Shown in pieces: positions 9,253 to 20,423 of a DNA stretch of 64,000 nucleotides. The stretch is from Brevibacillus gelatini (lineage in GTDB: Bacteria; Bacillota; Bacilli; Brevibacillales; Brevibacillaceae): positions 1 to 64,000 of the forward strand of contig NZ_RHHS01000046.1 of the NCBI RefSeq assembly GCF_003710935.1, read 5' to 3'. How positions within the stretch are numbered: the stretch's first letter is position 1; every line of letters begins with the position of its first letter. A program made the position numbers and the translations under genes. Below the pieces are notes generated by a model. It was not told where the DNA came from. It saw only the letters and a program-made list of their open reading frames with translations, and did no database searches.

Positions 9253-10596
9253 TTGGACTTTATACTTCGCTTCTTACTCGTAGACCTACCCGAAGCCTTC
9301 TTGCTACTGACGATTAGTTTGGCTTTGTTCAATATATCGGTGTTCGAAAAGAAGAAACAAGCCATTCTGTTTAGCTTGCTATTTGCACTGACAGGCGAGC
9401 TGCTTACATTGTTGGAAGTGCTTTATCAACCGAAAGTGCTGTTGATGTTTTTATGTACAACTGTGCTCTTGCTCCTTATTTACCGATTCAATCTATTAAA
9501 ATCGGTCTTTATGGGAACAGTCGCTCTCGGCGTCATGATTCTTAACGAATCCATTATTCTCGCTATTTTTAACAGTCAACAGTTATTCCTGGAAGAAATC
9601 TTGTCTACTACAATGCTGGCAACACTTGCCCGTTTACTATATATAGGGGTATTTCTAACCATCGCGATCGTATTGCGAAAAACCAAATTCGACATTCATC
9701 AGCTATTTCAGCACAACCGCTTAAATCGTTATTTATTCCTGCTGATACTATTAGGCAGCATTGAATTTTTTCTTATTTTATTCATGAATACTTCATTCTT
9801 TCTGCGGGGAAACAATACATCCATATTCGCCTTGTATACTCCGCAATTCCAACTGTATTTCCAGTTGGCCATCCTGGCTTTGTTTATTGCAATCGTGATC
9901 TTGTTCCGGATTTACCTCAATCTGACGATCAACCGTGTGGAAGAAGAGACCGGTACCCCTTATATGAACAGCATTCAGGACCTCTTTACTGCTGTTCGTT
10001 CAATCAAACACGATTCTTTGAACCATTACACGGCTATCAATGGATTTTTGAAAAAAGAATTACATAGTCATGCCAAAGAATACGTAGAGCAATTATTAAA
10101 GGAAACGGTACTGATTGAAAGATCAGCTGACTCCAGCTCACAAGTATTGGAGCGTATCAAAAACCCGGCTATCGCTTCCTTACTGCAATCAAAAATGGTA
10201 GTTTGTCTGGCTGAACGGATCTCGCTTACGATGGAAATCAAGGAGATCAGCCAGTTCTCCCACTACAAAACATACGATTTAATCAAAATCCTGGGTAATT
10301 TGCTGGATAACGCCATACGCGCAACCTCCTACGAACTGGAGGAAAACCGTTACATACGTCTGGAATGGGGACAGACCGAAGATGAACACTTCCTGTATAT
10401 CGAAAATAGCGGTCCGACAATCCCGGAATGTCAACTGCAGGAAATCTTTCATATGGGCTATACCACAAAGAAGAAAGGAGAAGGCGGGCTTGGACTAGCC
10501 ATCGTCAAAAACGTGGCGGAACGCTACAACGGTAACATTCAAGTCAAATCCACTGACGGTATCACCAGTTTTCGCATTTCTTTTGCAAATCGCTAG
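9253..10596 (+). CDS. AgrC-type membrane sensor histidine kinase (GHKL ATPase)
   Basis: This 447-residue protein has an N-terminal region of about six membrane segments (1-220), a short linker, the phospho-acceptor helix SIKHDSLNH (His253) of the AgrC/FsrC class, and a GHKL ATPase with the N box GNLLDNA (Asn349, Asn353) and G box GGLGLAI (411-417). It starts with TTG at 9253, seven bases after AAGAGGAGG. An AgrB-like protease and a precursor-like peptide follow directly, so it is presumably the receptor for that peptide. No response regulator is encoded next to it. The locus is visibly richer in A+T than its neighbours. Confidence 0.85.
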   Translation: MDFILRFLLVDLPEAFLLLTISLALFNISVFEKKKQAILFSLLFALTGELLTLLEVLYQPKVLLMFLCTTVLLLLIYRFNLLKSVFMGTVALGVMILNESIILAIFNSQQLFLEEILSTTMLATLARLLYIGVFLTIAIVLRKTKFDIHQLFQHNRLNRYLFLLILLGSIEFFLILFMNTSFFLRGNNTSIFALYTPQFQLYFQLAILALFIAIVILFRIYLNLTINRVEEETGTPYMNSIQDLFTAVRSIKHDSLNHYTAINGFLKKELHSHAKEYVEQLLKETVLIERSADSSSQVLERIKNPAIASLLQSKMVVCLAERISLTMEIKEISQFSHYKTYDLIKILGNLLDNAIRATSYELEENRYIRLEWGQTEDEHFLYIENSGPTIPECQLQEIFHMGYTTKKKGEGGLGLAIVKNVAERYNGNIQVKSTDGITSFRISFANR

Positions 10597-10611
10597 CAAG
10601 GGGGCAACCAA

Positions 10612-11220
10612 ATGACCTGGACAGAAAAATTGTCTGGAAAAATTGCCCATGCGATTAAGACAGAAGGTTCACCGTACACCGTGGGACAATTGGCGCATGG
10701 AATTGAAATCTTTTTGCTCAATGTCATCAATCTTTTCGTTATCGTACTCTTTTCTGCGATATTCAACTTACTAGGAGAAGTCTTGCCTCTCCTTTGCTTC
10801 TTTTTTCTACTCCGTTTTTTCACAGGCGGCGTGCATTTTAAAAACCCATGGTCCTGTCTAGTTGCGACACTCCTACTCTTACTGATTGGCGGCGCTATTA
10901 TCAAGTATGTTTCCCTGGCTTCTGTTGGCATCATGTCGATCCTCATACTTCTCGTTGCAGGGGTAGGAACGTTCATCAATTATGCTTATGCTCCAGCTAA
11001 ACATACATACATGCCAGACAACCCAAATATCCGGAAAAAGCATCGAACAATTGCTATTCTACTGATAGTTGTTGGTTGCATTCTCTCACTCTTTTTGGTA
11101 AGATATTCCTATAAGTTGTCTATGACTTATACACTAGCAATTACTTATCAGTCTCTTCTTCTCATGCCTGTTTCGTTTCGCTTTGTATCTTTCTTAGAAA
11201 AAACATTTTCGAAAGGATGA
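10612..11220 (+). CDS. agrB: AgrB-like peptide-processing membrane protease
   Basis: AgrB family members cut the C-terminal tail from an AgrD-type precursor and join the new end to a ring. The 202-residue protein has six hydrophobic segments and, in RFFTGGVHFKNPWSC, the catalytic His75 and Cys82 at the same seven-residue spacing as His77/Cys84 of Staphylococcus aureus AgrB. The GKIAHAIK N terminus is also family-like. It begins 15 bases after the kinase stop behind AAGGGGG. The active-site dyad looks intact, so the protein is probably functional. Confidence 0.9.
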   Translation: MTWTEKLSGKIAHAIKTEGSPYTVGQLAHGIEIFLLNVINLFVIVLFSAIFNLLGEVLPLLCFFFLLRFFTGGVHFKNPWSCLVATLLLLLIGGAIIKYVSLASVGIMSILILLVAGVGTFINYAYAPAKHTYMPDNPNIRKKHRTIAILLIVVGCILSLFLVRYSYKLSMTYTLAITYQSLLLMPVSFRFVSFLEKTFSKG

Positions 11221-11225
11221 TACTC

Positions 11226-11369
11226 ATGAAGAAAGTGCTTTCCTCTGTTTGCAGTTTCTTTGGTGCTTTGTCAGTCCTGAGCGTCGCAGGTGTTATGAAA
11301 GGTGGATTTTTATACGAACCAATTCCACCTCATATGCGAGAAGATGTTAAGACAAATAAACAACCATAA
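11226..11369 (+). CDS. agrD: AgrD-like signalling peptide precursor, 47 residues, no ring nucleophile
   Basis: This small gene starts with ATG at 11226, eight bases after AAAGGA, which overlaps the end of agrB. The product has an amphipathic, Ser-rich N-terminal leader (residues 1-20), a presumed core around GVMKGGFLY (22-30) and the C-terminal recognition tail EPIPPHMRED (31-40), similar in place and type to the Pro- and acid-containing tails of AgrD. Between Ala21 and Val41 there is no Cys, Ser or Thr, so the normal thiolactone or lactone cannot form in the usual place. The product may be linear, may use Ser16 or Ser19 in a larger ring, or may use Lys25. Confidence 0.8.
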   Translation: MKKVLSSVCSFFGALSVLSVAGVMKGGFLYEPIPPHMREDVKTNKQP

Positions 11370-11386
11370 CCCCATCACAATAACAA

Positions 11387-11423
11387 CCCCGCGAACTCTT
11401 CCAACGAGTCCGCGGGTTTTTTT
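11387..11423. terminator. Bidirectional terminator between agr locus and yvlD
   Basis: An 11-bp stem (CCCGCGAACTC / GAGTCCGCGGG, one mismatch) with a 7-base loop is followed by seven T on the plus strand. The genes on both sides converge on it. Confidence 0.85.
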
Positions 11424-11428
11424 GCTTT

Positions 11429-11797
11429 CTACCTTCTCTCTTTTTTCATACCGACAACCATCTCAATCAACCAGCCAAAAAGACTCATAAGCGCGGCTGC
11501 CACGATGACGATGCCGATATTGTCCGGCCACGGTCCCACTTCGAATCCGTCAATGAAATAAGCTGTCAGGGCAAATGTCACAGCGTTGATGACAAACCAG
11601 AAAAGCCCCATCGTCAAGATCGTCAGTGGAAAAGTAAAAAACATCAGCACCGGGCGAATCAATGTGTTCACGACACCCAAAATCAGAATGGCCCACAAAG
11701 CAACGGTAAAATTTGCAACGTAAATGGACGCAAACCATTTGCTAATCAAAAGCAGGGCGGCTCCGTTCAGGAGCATTTTGATTATCCAGCGGATCAT
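11429..11797 (-). CDS. yvlD: Phage-holin-superfamily IV membrane protein (YvlD/DUF360)
   Basis: This 122-residue, almost entirely hydrophobic protein has four predicted membrane helices and the family signature GVVNTLIRPVLMFFTFPLTILTMGLFWFVINA split over helices 2 and 3. YvlD is induced by cell-envelope stress in Bacillus, but its molecular role is unknown. The second ATG (11797) was chosen because AAGGAGG lies seven bases before it and directly abuts the first. In B. subtilis yvlD also lies close to uvrBA, so the position is conserved. Confidence 0.85.
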   Translation of the reverse strand: MIRWIIKMLLNGAALLLISKWFASIYVANFTVALWAILILGVVNTLIRPVLMFFTFPLTILTMGLFWFVINAVTFALTAYFIDGFEVGPWPDNIGIVIVAAALMSLFGWLIEMVVGMKKERR

Positions 11798-11830
11798 TCC
11801 CATTCCTCCTTCCGCCAGTGTCCCCAGCGT

Positions 11831-12460
11831 CTACTGGAGCCCTTTCACTTCCAACTCCCACTGTTCAAAAAAGCGGGCCATGAACGCGTGCCGCTCCTGG
11901 GCAATCTCCCGGGCCGTTTTGGTGAACAGCCTGTCCTTGATGCGCGTGAGCTTCCAGGCGTATTCCTTTGCCGGGGTATGCTGCTGTGGGTCGTCGGATT
12001 GGATAGGACCTCCAATAACCCCAGTATAAGCAAAAACTCGGGCAACTCCAATAGCGCCAATCGAATCGAGCTTATCCGCATCGAACAAAATTTGTTCTTC
12101 CAAGCTTACAGGCGGGCGCTCCTTGCGAAAGCGATGGGCAAGAATCGCTGACTGCACTCGCGCGATCACATTCTCTCCGTGCCCCCGCTCGCGTAGCCAT
12201 TTTTCGGCCACTCTTGCGCTGATCTCAGCGTGACACTCACCGGTACGACGCTCCTCCGCTCTCCCGACATCGTGCAGCAAGGCAGCCAGGCGCAACACCA
12301 GCATGTCCGCCCCTTCCTCTTCGCCGATCCGTTCGCACATGGCCAGCACACGCAAGTTATGCTGCCAGTCGTGTGCCGGGTCCTGACCGTCAAAGCATTT
12401 TCTCGCTTCCTCCACCAGATCGGCTGGCAGGGCCGCAATCGCTTTTGCCGCGTAATCCAT
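11831..12460 (-). CDS. HD-domain metal-dependent phosphohydrolase
   Basis: The 209-residue protein has the full HD-domain set: His near residue 30 in AHDWQHNLRV, the HD pair in LLHDVGRAEE, HAEIS, AHRF, and the closing Asp in LFDADKLDSIGAIGVARVF. This architecture matches the YedJ/YpgQ-type family, whose members hydrolyse nucleotides or related phosphate compounds. The substrate cannot be told from sequence. It lies between uvrA and yvlD on the same strand, after the uvrA terminator. Confidence 0.8.
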   Translation of the reverse strand: MDYAAKAIAALPADLVEEARKCFDGQDPAHDWQHNLRVLAMCERIGEEEGADMLVLRLAALLHDVGRAEERRTGECHAEISARVAEKWLRERGHGENVIARVQSAILAHRFRKERPPVSLEEQILFDADKLDSIGAIGVARVFAYTGVIGGPIQSDDPQQHTPAKEYAWKLTRIKDRLFTKTAREIAQERHAFMARFFEQWELEVKGLQ

Positions 12461-12498
12461 TTCTTCTCCCCCGTCTCTTGCTACGTTTTTTGGACAGA

Positions 12499-12530
12499 AA
12501 AAGACGCCCCCCTGACCTACCCAGGGAGGC
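12499..12530 (-). terminator. Terminator of uvrBA
   Basis: A 9-bp stem (GCCTCCCTG / CAGGGGGGC) with a 7-base loop is followed by GTCTTTTTC on the minus strand, ten bases after the uvrA stop. Confidence 0.8.
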
Positions 12531-12539
12531 TATCCTTGT

Positions 12540-15407
12540 TTATTTCGATACCAGTTGCTCCAGCTTGGCAATGGTTCTCGCTTTATCCCGTTCCAAAATC
12601 GGCTTCAAGTAAGTTCCTGTGTACGAGCCTTCCAATTGCGCCACTTCTTCCGGCGTACCTGTGCCGACAATCTGTCCGCCGCGCGTACCGCCTTCCGGTC
12701 CCAGATCCACGATGTAATCGACTGTTTTGATAACATCCAGGTTGTGCTCGATCACAAGGACAGTGTCGCCGTTTTCCACCAGACGCTGCAACACTTTCAG
12801 CAGACGGTCAATATCATCGGTATGCAAGCCTGTAGTCGGCTCGTCCAGAATGTACAGCGTGCGGCCTGTGCTGCGACGATACAGCTCGGAGGCCAGCTTG
12901 ACGCGCTGCGCTTCCCCGCCGGAGAGTGTCGTTGCCGGCTGCCCCAGCTTCATGTAGCCAAGGCCGACGTCCACAATCGTTTGCAGCTTGCGCTCGATCT
13001 TCGGCAGATTGCGGAAAAACTCCACTGCATCCTCAATCGTCATTTCCAGCACGTCCGCGATGCTCTTGCCTTTGTATTTTACTTCGAGCGTCTCGCGGTT
13101 GTAGCGCTTGCCGTGGCACACCTCGCAAGGCACGTATACGTCCGGCAAAAAGTGCATCTCGATCTTGATAATCCCGTCACCGCTGCACGCCTCGCAGCGG
13201 CCGCCCTTGACGTTGAAGCTGAAGCGGCCTTTTTTGTATCCGCGCACCTTCGCTTCGTTCGTCGAGGCAAACAGATCGCGAATGTCGTCAAAGACGCCTG
13301 TGTACGTCGCCGGATTGGAGCGCGGCGTGCGGCCAATGGGAGACTGGTCGATGTCAATCACTTTGTCCAGGTGCTCCAGCCCCACGATGCGGCGGTGTTC
13401 GCCCGGCTTTACTTTGGCGCCGTTCAGATCGCGCGACAGGGCTTTTTGCAAAATTTCGTTGATGAGCGTACTTTTCCCGGAACCCGATACGCCTGTCACC
13501 GCGACGAACAATCCTAACGGAATTTTCGCCGTGACATTTTTCAGGTTGTTTTCCTTCGCACCCTCAATCTTGAGCCACTTGTCGGCAGGCTTTCTGCGCT
13601 CCAACGGAACCGGAATGAATTTGCGCCCGCTGAGATAGGCACCAGTGAGCGAATTTTCATCCTTCATCACTTCTTCCGGCGTGCCCGCAGCCACTACCTG
13701 ACCGCCGTGAATACCCGCACCGGGCCCGATGTCGATAATGTAGTCACAAGCCAACATCGTATCTTCGTCATGCTCGACCACGATCAGAGTGTTCCCCAGC
13801 CTGGTCATATGCTCCAGGGTTTTAATCAGGCGGGCGTTATCCCGCTGGTGCAGCCCGATGCTCGGCTCGTCGAGGATGTACAGAACCCCCATCAGGCTGG
13901 AGCCGATCTGGGTGGCCAGCCGTATCCGCTGCGCCTCTCCCCCGGACAGTGTACCTGCGGCCCGGCTCAATGTCAGGTAATCCAGTCCGACGTCGATCAA
14001 AAAGTTGAGTCGAGCCTTGATTTCCTTCACGATCAGGTTGGCAATTTTCGCTTCCCGTTCGGTCAACACCAGTCCATCAATGAACTGGTGTGCATCGAGA
14101 ATCGACAGTTCCGTCAGCTCGGAAATGCTGCGCCCTCCGACCTTTACAGCCAGACTCTCCTGGCGCAAACGATGCCCTTTGCAGACGTGGCAAGGTTTCT
14201 GGCTCATGAAGCCTTCGATTTGCTCGCGGATATAGTCCGAACTGGTTTCCAGATGGCGGCGCTGCAGGTTGGGAATGACGCCTTCAAACGGTACAACCGC
14301 TTCCCGCACTTGCCCGAACTCGTTTTCATAGCGGAACTTGATTTTCTCCCCTTCGCTGCCGTACATCAAAATGTGTACCTGCTCAGGCGACAGCTCCTCA
14401 AACGGGATGTCCATGCGAATATGAAAATGGCGGCAAGCCGATTCCAGCAGCTGCTGATAGTAGGTCGACGACTTTGGCTCCCAGGCGCTAATCGCGCCGT
14501 CTTGCAACGTCTTGGTCGCATCCGGAACGACCATGTCCGGGTCTACCTCCAGCTTTACGCCCAAACCGTCACACTCCGGGCACGCGCCAAACGGACTGTT
14601 GAAAGAGAAAATCCGCGGCTCCAGCTCGCCGATGGAAAATCCGCAAACCGGGCAGGCGTGCTTCTCGCTGAACAACAGCTCCTCCTGCTCCAGCACGTCG
14701 ACAATCACCTTGCCATCCGCAAGCCGCAGCGCCGTCTCCAAAGAGTCCGCGAGACGCGACTGCACATCCGGCTTCACGACAACGCGGTCCACCACGACTT
14801 CGATGTTGTGCTTTTTGTTTTTCTCCAGCTTGATGTCCTCGGACAAATCGGTAATTTCGCCGTTCACACGTACGCGCACGAAGCCCTGCCTGCGAATGTC
14901 CTCCAGCAGTTTGACGTGCTCGCCCTTGCGTCCCTGTACCATCGGCGCGAGGATTTGCATTCTCGTGCGCTCCGGGTACTCCATCAGGCGATCGACCATC
15001 TGCTCAATCGTCTGGGATTGAATCTCGATGCCGTGATTGGGACAGATCGCTCTGCCCACACGCGCATACAAAAGACGCATATAGTCATAGATTTCCGTCA
15101 CTGTACCGACAGTGGAGCGCGGGTTGCGGCTCGTCGTTTTCTGGTCGATGGAAATAGCAGGGGAAAGCCCTTCAATCGAATCCACATCCGGCTTGTCCAT
15201 CTGCCCGAGAAACTGGCGGGCATAGGCAGAGAGCGACTCCACGTAACGCCGTTGTCCCTCTGCGTAAATCGTGTCAAAAGCAAGGGAAGACTTTCCCGAG
15301 CCGGACAAACCCGTCAGCACGACGAATTTGTCCCGCGGGATTACTACATCAATGTTTTTCAGATTGTGGGCACGCGCGCCCTTGACGACAATATGTTCCA
15401 ATGGCAT
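12540..15407 (-). CDS. uvrA: Excinuclease ABC subunit A
   Basis: UvrA is the damage-recognition ATPase of nucleotide excision repair. The 955-residue protein has two ABC modules: the first P-loop GLSGSGKSS near residues 32-40, signature [12 protein letters not shown], and a second P-loop [10 protein letters not shown] with [12 protein letters not shown]. Both large zinc modules are present (CPVCGFSIG...CPECDG and CEACSGDG...CEVCHG). It starts with ATG at 15407 behind AAGGAGAGG and lies 14 bases downstream of uvrB. Confidence 0.98.
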   Translation of the reverse strand: MPLEHIVVKGARAHNLKNIDVVIPRDKFVVLTGLSGSGKSSLAFDTIYAEGQRRYVESLSAYARQFLGQMDKPDVDSIEGLSPAISIDQKTTSRNPRSTVGTVTEIYDYMRLLYARVGRAICPNHGIEIQSQTIEQMVDRLMEYPERTRMQILAPMVQGRKGEHVKLLEDIRRQGFVRVRVNGEITDLSEDIKLEKNKKHNIEVVVDRVVVKPDVQSRLADSLETALRLADGKVIVDVLEQEELLFSEKHACPVCGFSIGELEPRIFSFNSPFGACPECDGLGVKLEVDPDMVVPDATKTLQDGAISAWEPKSSTYYQQLLESACRHFHIRMDIPFEELSPEQVHILMYGSEGEKIKFRYENEFGQVREAVVPFEGVIPNLQRRHLETSSDYIREQIEGFMSQKPCHVCKGHRLRQESLAVKVGGRSISELTELSILDAHQFIDGLVLTEREAKIANLIVKEIKARLNFLIDVGLDYLTLSRAAGTLSGGEAQRIRLATQIGSSLMGVLYILDEPSIGLHQRDNARLIKTLEHMTRLGNTLIVVEHDEDTMLACDYIIDIGPGAGIHGGQVVAAGTPEEVMKDENSLTGAYLSGRKFIPVPLERRKPADKWLKIEGAKENNLKNVTAKIPLGLFVAVTGVSGSGKSTLINEILQKALSRDLNGAKVKPGEHRRIVGLEHLDKVIDIDQSPIGRTPRSNPATYTGVFDDIRDLFASTNEAKVRGYKKGRFSFNVKGGRCEACSGDGIIKIEMHFLPDVYVPCEVCHGKRYNRETLEVKYKGKSIADVLEMTIEDAVEFFRNLPKIERKLQTIVDVGLGYMKLGQPATTLSGGEAQRVKLASELYRRSTGRTLYILDEPTTGLHTDDIDRLLKVLQRLVENGDTVLVIEHNLDVIKTVDYIVDLGPEGGTRGGQIVGTGTPEEVAQLEGSYTGTYLKPILERDKARTIAKLEQLVSK

Positions 15408-15421
15408 GAAAATACCTCTCC

Positions 15422-17404
<1,983 letters not shown>

Positions 17405-17439
17405 GCTCATCTCCTCGTTGCATAACAGTTTCTATTTCC

Positions 17440-17489
17440 ATTATAACACAATTCGGGCGATGATAAGCCGAAATTCGAACAAATGTTTG
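17440..17489 (-). promoter_or_regulatory. LexA (DinR) box and -10 element of uvrBA
   Basis: CGAACAAATGTTTG at 17476-17489 fits the Bacillus LexA consensus CGAAC-N4-GTTYG. A TATAAT -10 element lies at 17440-17445 on the minus strand, 35 bases before the uvrB GTG; the -35 is weak. uvrBA is a classical SOS operon in B. subtilis, so LexA repression is expected here. Confidence 0.85.
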
Positions 17490-17576
17490 TCTTCATCCTT
17501 CGACACATTATACCGATAATAACTAGTAGTGTACAAGCACATACGGTTAGACTCGCCACCTTCAGGGAGGATCGAC

Positions 17577-18509
17577 ATGTCAGATATCGGAACTACCGTT
17601 AAAAATAACCCGTATATTCAGCCACACATGAGCTATAAAGGCAAAAAGGAGTTCACTACAGAGCTTGACAACAACGCCTTCATGAAGCTTTTGCTGGAGC
17701 AGTTGAAGCATCAGGACCCGATGTCCCCGATGGACAACTCCCAGTTCATCCAGCAAACGAGCATGATGACGATGGTGGAAAAGATCACCAAAATGGCGAC
17801 GCTGATGGAGCAATCCAACAACAGCATGCTGACGCTGGAAAAGTATGAGTCGCTGATCGGCCGCACCGCAACCTACTACCTGACAACCAAAGACGAGATG
17901 ACAGGTGAAACCGCGACAGAGACGAAAGAAGGCGTACTCGAAGCCGTTTACATGGACAGCGGCAAGATTTACTTCCGCATCGCCGGAGAGTCTGCCCCGA
18001 TTCCACTGGCGGACATCAAAGGTCTGGAGTCCCAGGGCATGACCGGAAATGCGCTCGATAGCAGCGTGAAGTTCATGAACATGATCGGCAAGGAAATCTC
18101 GTACAAAACGACCAAGGAATTAGACAAGGACGGCAACCCGGCGACTACTGACGACATTGAAAAAGTAGACGAAATCGCGAATGCAGTCATCACCGGCTTC
18201 ACCATGAAAGACGGCACGGCGCAGTTTACTTTGGATAACGGCACGACCGTCAAGCTCGATCAGGTCGTGGGCATGAGCGTCAAGCCGGACAGCAACGCCA
18301 TGAGCAACTCGCTGCAGTACGCGCAAATGATCGGCTACAGCATCACTTATACCGAAAAGCAAACCAATCCGGACGGCTCGACCACGGACAACAGTCTGAA
18401 CGGCATCATTAAGGCCGTCAGCATGAAAAACGGAGTCGTAGAGTTCGTCTTGACCGATGACAAAAAAATTGCGCTGCATCAAATCACCGGATTTGAAGCG
18501 AGCGCCTAG
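17577..18509 (+). CDS. FlgD-like flagellar hook-capping protein with triplicated C-terminal domain
   Basis: Residues 30-80 of this 310-residue protein match the FlgD N-terminal domain (AFMKLLLEQLKHQDPMSPMD, then FIQQTSMMTMVEKI). FlgD forms the scaffold on which the hook assembles. The rest consists of three similar units, about residues 88-152, 163-234 and 245-307, each running MIG-x-x-x-x-Y, a charged turn, a V-x-x-G strand, F-x-L and a closing I-x-G. B. subtilis FlgD has only one such unit. The ATG at 17577 follows GGGAGG by six bases. It stands alone, far from any flagellar hook operon, and diverges from uvrBA. Confidence 0.82.
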   Translation: MSDIGTTVKNNPYIQPHMSYKGKKEFTTELDNNAFMKLLLEQLKHQDPMSPMDNSQFIQQTSMMTMVEKITKMATLMEQSNNSMLTLEKYESLIGRTATYYLTTKDEMTGETATETKEGVLEAVYMDSGKIYFRIAGESAPIPLADIKGLESQGMTGNALDSSVKFMNMIGKEISYKTTKELDKDGNPATTDDIEKVDEIANAVITGFTMKDGTAQFTLDNGTTVKLDQVVGMSVKPDSNAMSNSLQYAQMIGYSITYTEKQTNPDGSTTDNSLNGIIKAVSMKNGVVEFVLTDDKKIALHQITGFEASA

Positions 18510-18525
18510 TCTGCCACATACGCAA

Positions 18526-18570
18526 AAGCCGCACTTGCTCCACATCAGGAGCGTGCGGCTTCTTCTTTTG
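18526..18570. terminator. Bidirectional terminator
   Basis: A 14-bp stem (AAGCCGCAC-TTGCTCC / GGAGC-GTGCGGCTT) is followed by a T-rich tract on the plus strand and by TTTTGCG on the minus strand. It separates two converging genes. Confidence 0.85.
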
Positions 18571-18577
18571 CCCGGCC

Positions 18578-20266
18578 TTATTCTTTTACGATGGTTTGCC
18601 CCGTGAGCGCATCGACATACACCGTCGTGTCAATCTTCGCCTCACCCCCGCAAAAACAGTGCGAACGGGTTTGCCGGAAGGACAGATCATAGCCAAGCTT
18701 CCAGGTGATCGCGCCTGTTTCCCAGTCTTTTTGGTGAATGTAGGTCAACTCAAGTGGCAAGGCTTGCAACAAACGCTCCATCGCTTGCTGTTCATGGAGC
18801 GCTTTGGCGCGATCAGGGAAGACGATGTGATCCGGGCGATTCACGCTGACTTCCTCCACTTTGCCCGTCCACGAATTCACCGTAATCGTATACATGCCCT
18901 CTTCTGCCATCTGTCCGATCCGGTAGACGGGAATGCCGCCAACGAGTGGGTCAGCAGCAATCACCGTGTACTTGTCGTGGTCGATGTCCGTGATCCTCAA
19001 CTGCTGGCTTCCGGAAGGTACAAGCCTTTTCAGCACGCCTTCCGCTTCCTTGCGATCCCGGCTTTTGTCCGTCTTGGCCGTCGACCACTGTTCCTCTGCC
19101 TGCTTGTAGACAAAACGGATGAGTCGCCCCGTCCCGGCATCTATTTCAAGCATCATATGCTGGCTTTGTCCCTGGCTGATCCCTTCCGGAAAATTTCCGA
19201 GCTGGTATTTCTTGTCCGAATCGGCGACTCCCTCCTGGAAATAGCCCCAAACAAAAAAGCGACGCGCCTGACCGTCATCGTACGTTTCCTCAAAGACCGC
19301 AAGCGGCAACGTTCCGGATTCGAGCTTGAACAAGATGCGCAACAAGTTGCGGGCCTCGCTCTCGGTTAGCGCACGCCAGTTTTCCCCGGTCCCGGTCACG
19401 TTCAATATCTGTGCCTGAGTTGCTGGTGCTGCCAGCCTTTTCCCGCTGAACGCGTCCAAGGCGCTGCCGGTATACTCCTGCGAAATGATTCCGTCCTTTA
19501 CGATATAGGCGAGACTCGCGGCCACCTGCTTGCCTTGCCCCTGCTCATCAGGCAGCAAATAAACCAGTTCCAGCGGACGCTGTGCCTTCCAGTTCGCTAC
19601 TGCTTGCGCAGCCGAAATGACGCTCTTTGGTGCAGGCAGTGCCGCTGGATTCACCGCTTCATACAACCGCCCGTCCAACGTCGAAAAGCCGACCAGCCGC
19701 CCGGAGGCGTCGAAGCTGACAAAGCTGTCATAAGCATCGTCGAGCACGACATTGTTCACCTTGCGAACCATTCGGACCGTCAGCCTGCCCTCATCCTCCG
19801 TTACCGCTCGTGCCTGATACGCATTTCCCGCACCAACCAAGCCCGCTATGAAGTTTTCCGCTCGCGTTTTCGCCTGCTGCTCAGTCGGAAATGCAGGCTT
19901 CGCCCCGTTGGCGGGAACAAGCTCCAGCCTGAGCAAATGTCCGGTAGCCGGGTCAAAAATTGCACTGTCCTCCCCCTGATCTGCTCCGTTGACCGCTCGT
20001 TCAAAAGAAACCTGCACACCGCTAATACCTGGTCCGTCCACATCACCGCCGTACACAATCTTGCGCGATGCCAACTCCGGCAACAGCCGAACCAATTTTT
20101 CGATCCCTTTGGCAACAGGCTGAGGGACAACGCCCTGGGCATTCGCGGCGATTACCGAACGAGCCGACTGATCCGTACTTGCTCCCGCCAATGGCGCAGC
20201 GATCACGCTCGTCACCGTTAAGGCCCCAGTCAGTACACACAAGACCGTCTTTTTCAGATCGGACAA
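18578..20266 (-). CDS. Secreted YcdB/YcdC-domain protein with PepSY-like repeats
   Basis: The 562-residue protein starts with TTG at 20266 behind AAGGGAGTGAG. It has a signal peptide (basic SDLKK, hydrophobic stretch, cleavage near APLAGA). The mature part contains several repeated units with the PepSY/YcdB pattern: an AfsF-like helix around AxxxA-x-FI, then D-x-x-G-x-L strands (FDPATGHLLRLEL, FDASGRLVGFS, DAGTGRLIRFV, NSWTGKVEEVS, VDALTGQTIV). YcdB-type proteins are thought to act in the cell envelope, possibly on proteases, but no function is firmly known. It converges with the FlgD-like gene. Confidence 0.75.
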   Translation of the reverse strand: MSDLKKTVLCVLTGALTVTSVIAAPLAGASTDQSARSVIAANAQGVVPQPVAKGIEKLVRLLPELASRKIVYGGDVDGPGISGVQVSFERAVNGADQGEDSAIFDPATGHLLRLELVPANGAKPAFPTEQQAKTRAENFIAGLVGAGNAYQARAVTEDEGRLTVRMVRKVNNVVLDDAYDSFVSFDASGRLVGFSTLDGRLYEAVNPAALPAPKSVISAAQAVANWKAQRPLELVYLLPDEQGQGKQVAASLAYIVKDGIISQEYTGSALDAFSGKRLAAPATQAQILNVTGTGENWRALTESEARNLLRILFKLESGTLPLAVFEETYDDGQARRFFVWGYFQEGVADSDKKYQLGNFPEGISQGQSQHMMLEIDAGTGRLIRFVYKQAEEQWSTAKTDKSRDRKEAEGVLKRLVPSGSQQLRITDIDHDKYTVIAADPLVGGIPVYRIGQMAEEGMYTITVNSWTGKVEEVSVNRPDHIVFPDRAKALHEQQAMERLLQALPLELTYIHQKDWETGAITWKLGYDLSFRQTRSHCFCGGEAKIDTTVYVDALTGQTIVKE

Positions 20267-20374
20267 ATGACTCACTCCCTTCATTTTTTTGTACAATATG
20301 ACGCGCCACCCGCACATAAGTTTTGTGAGTAGGCGAGCGTTCATCAAATTTTATTATTGAATCTCTCCCTATAG

Positions 20375-20410
20375 GCAAAAGAAGGTACGCAACCTCTGTC
20401 GCATACCTTC
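20375..20410 (-). terminator. Terminator downstream of minJ
   Basis: A 10-bp stem (GAAGGTATGC / GCGTACCTTC) with a 10-base loop is followed by TTTT on the minus strand, 13 bases after the minJ stop. Confidence 0.75.
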
Positions 20411-20423
20411 TTCCCTCTGGCCA

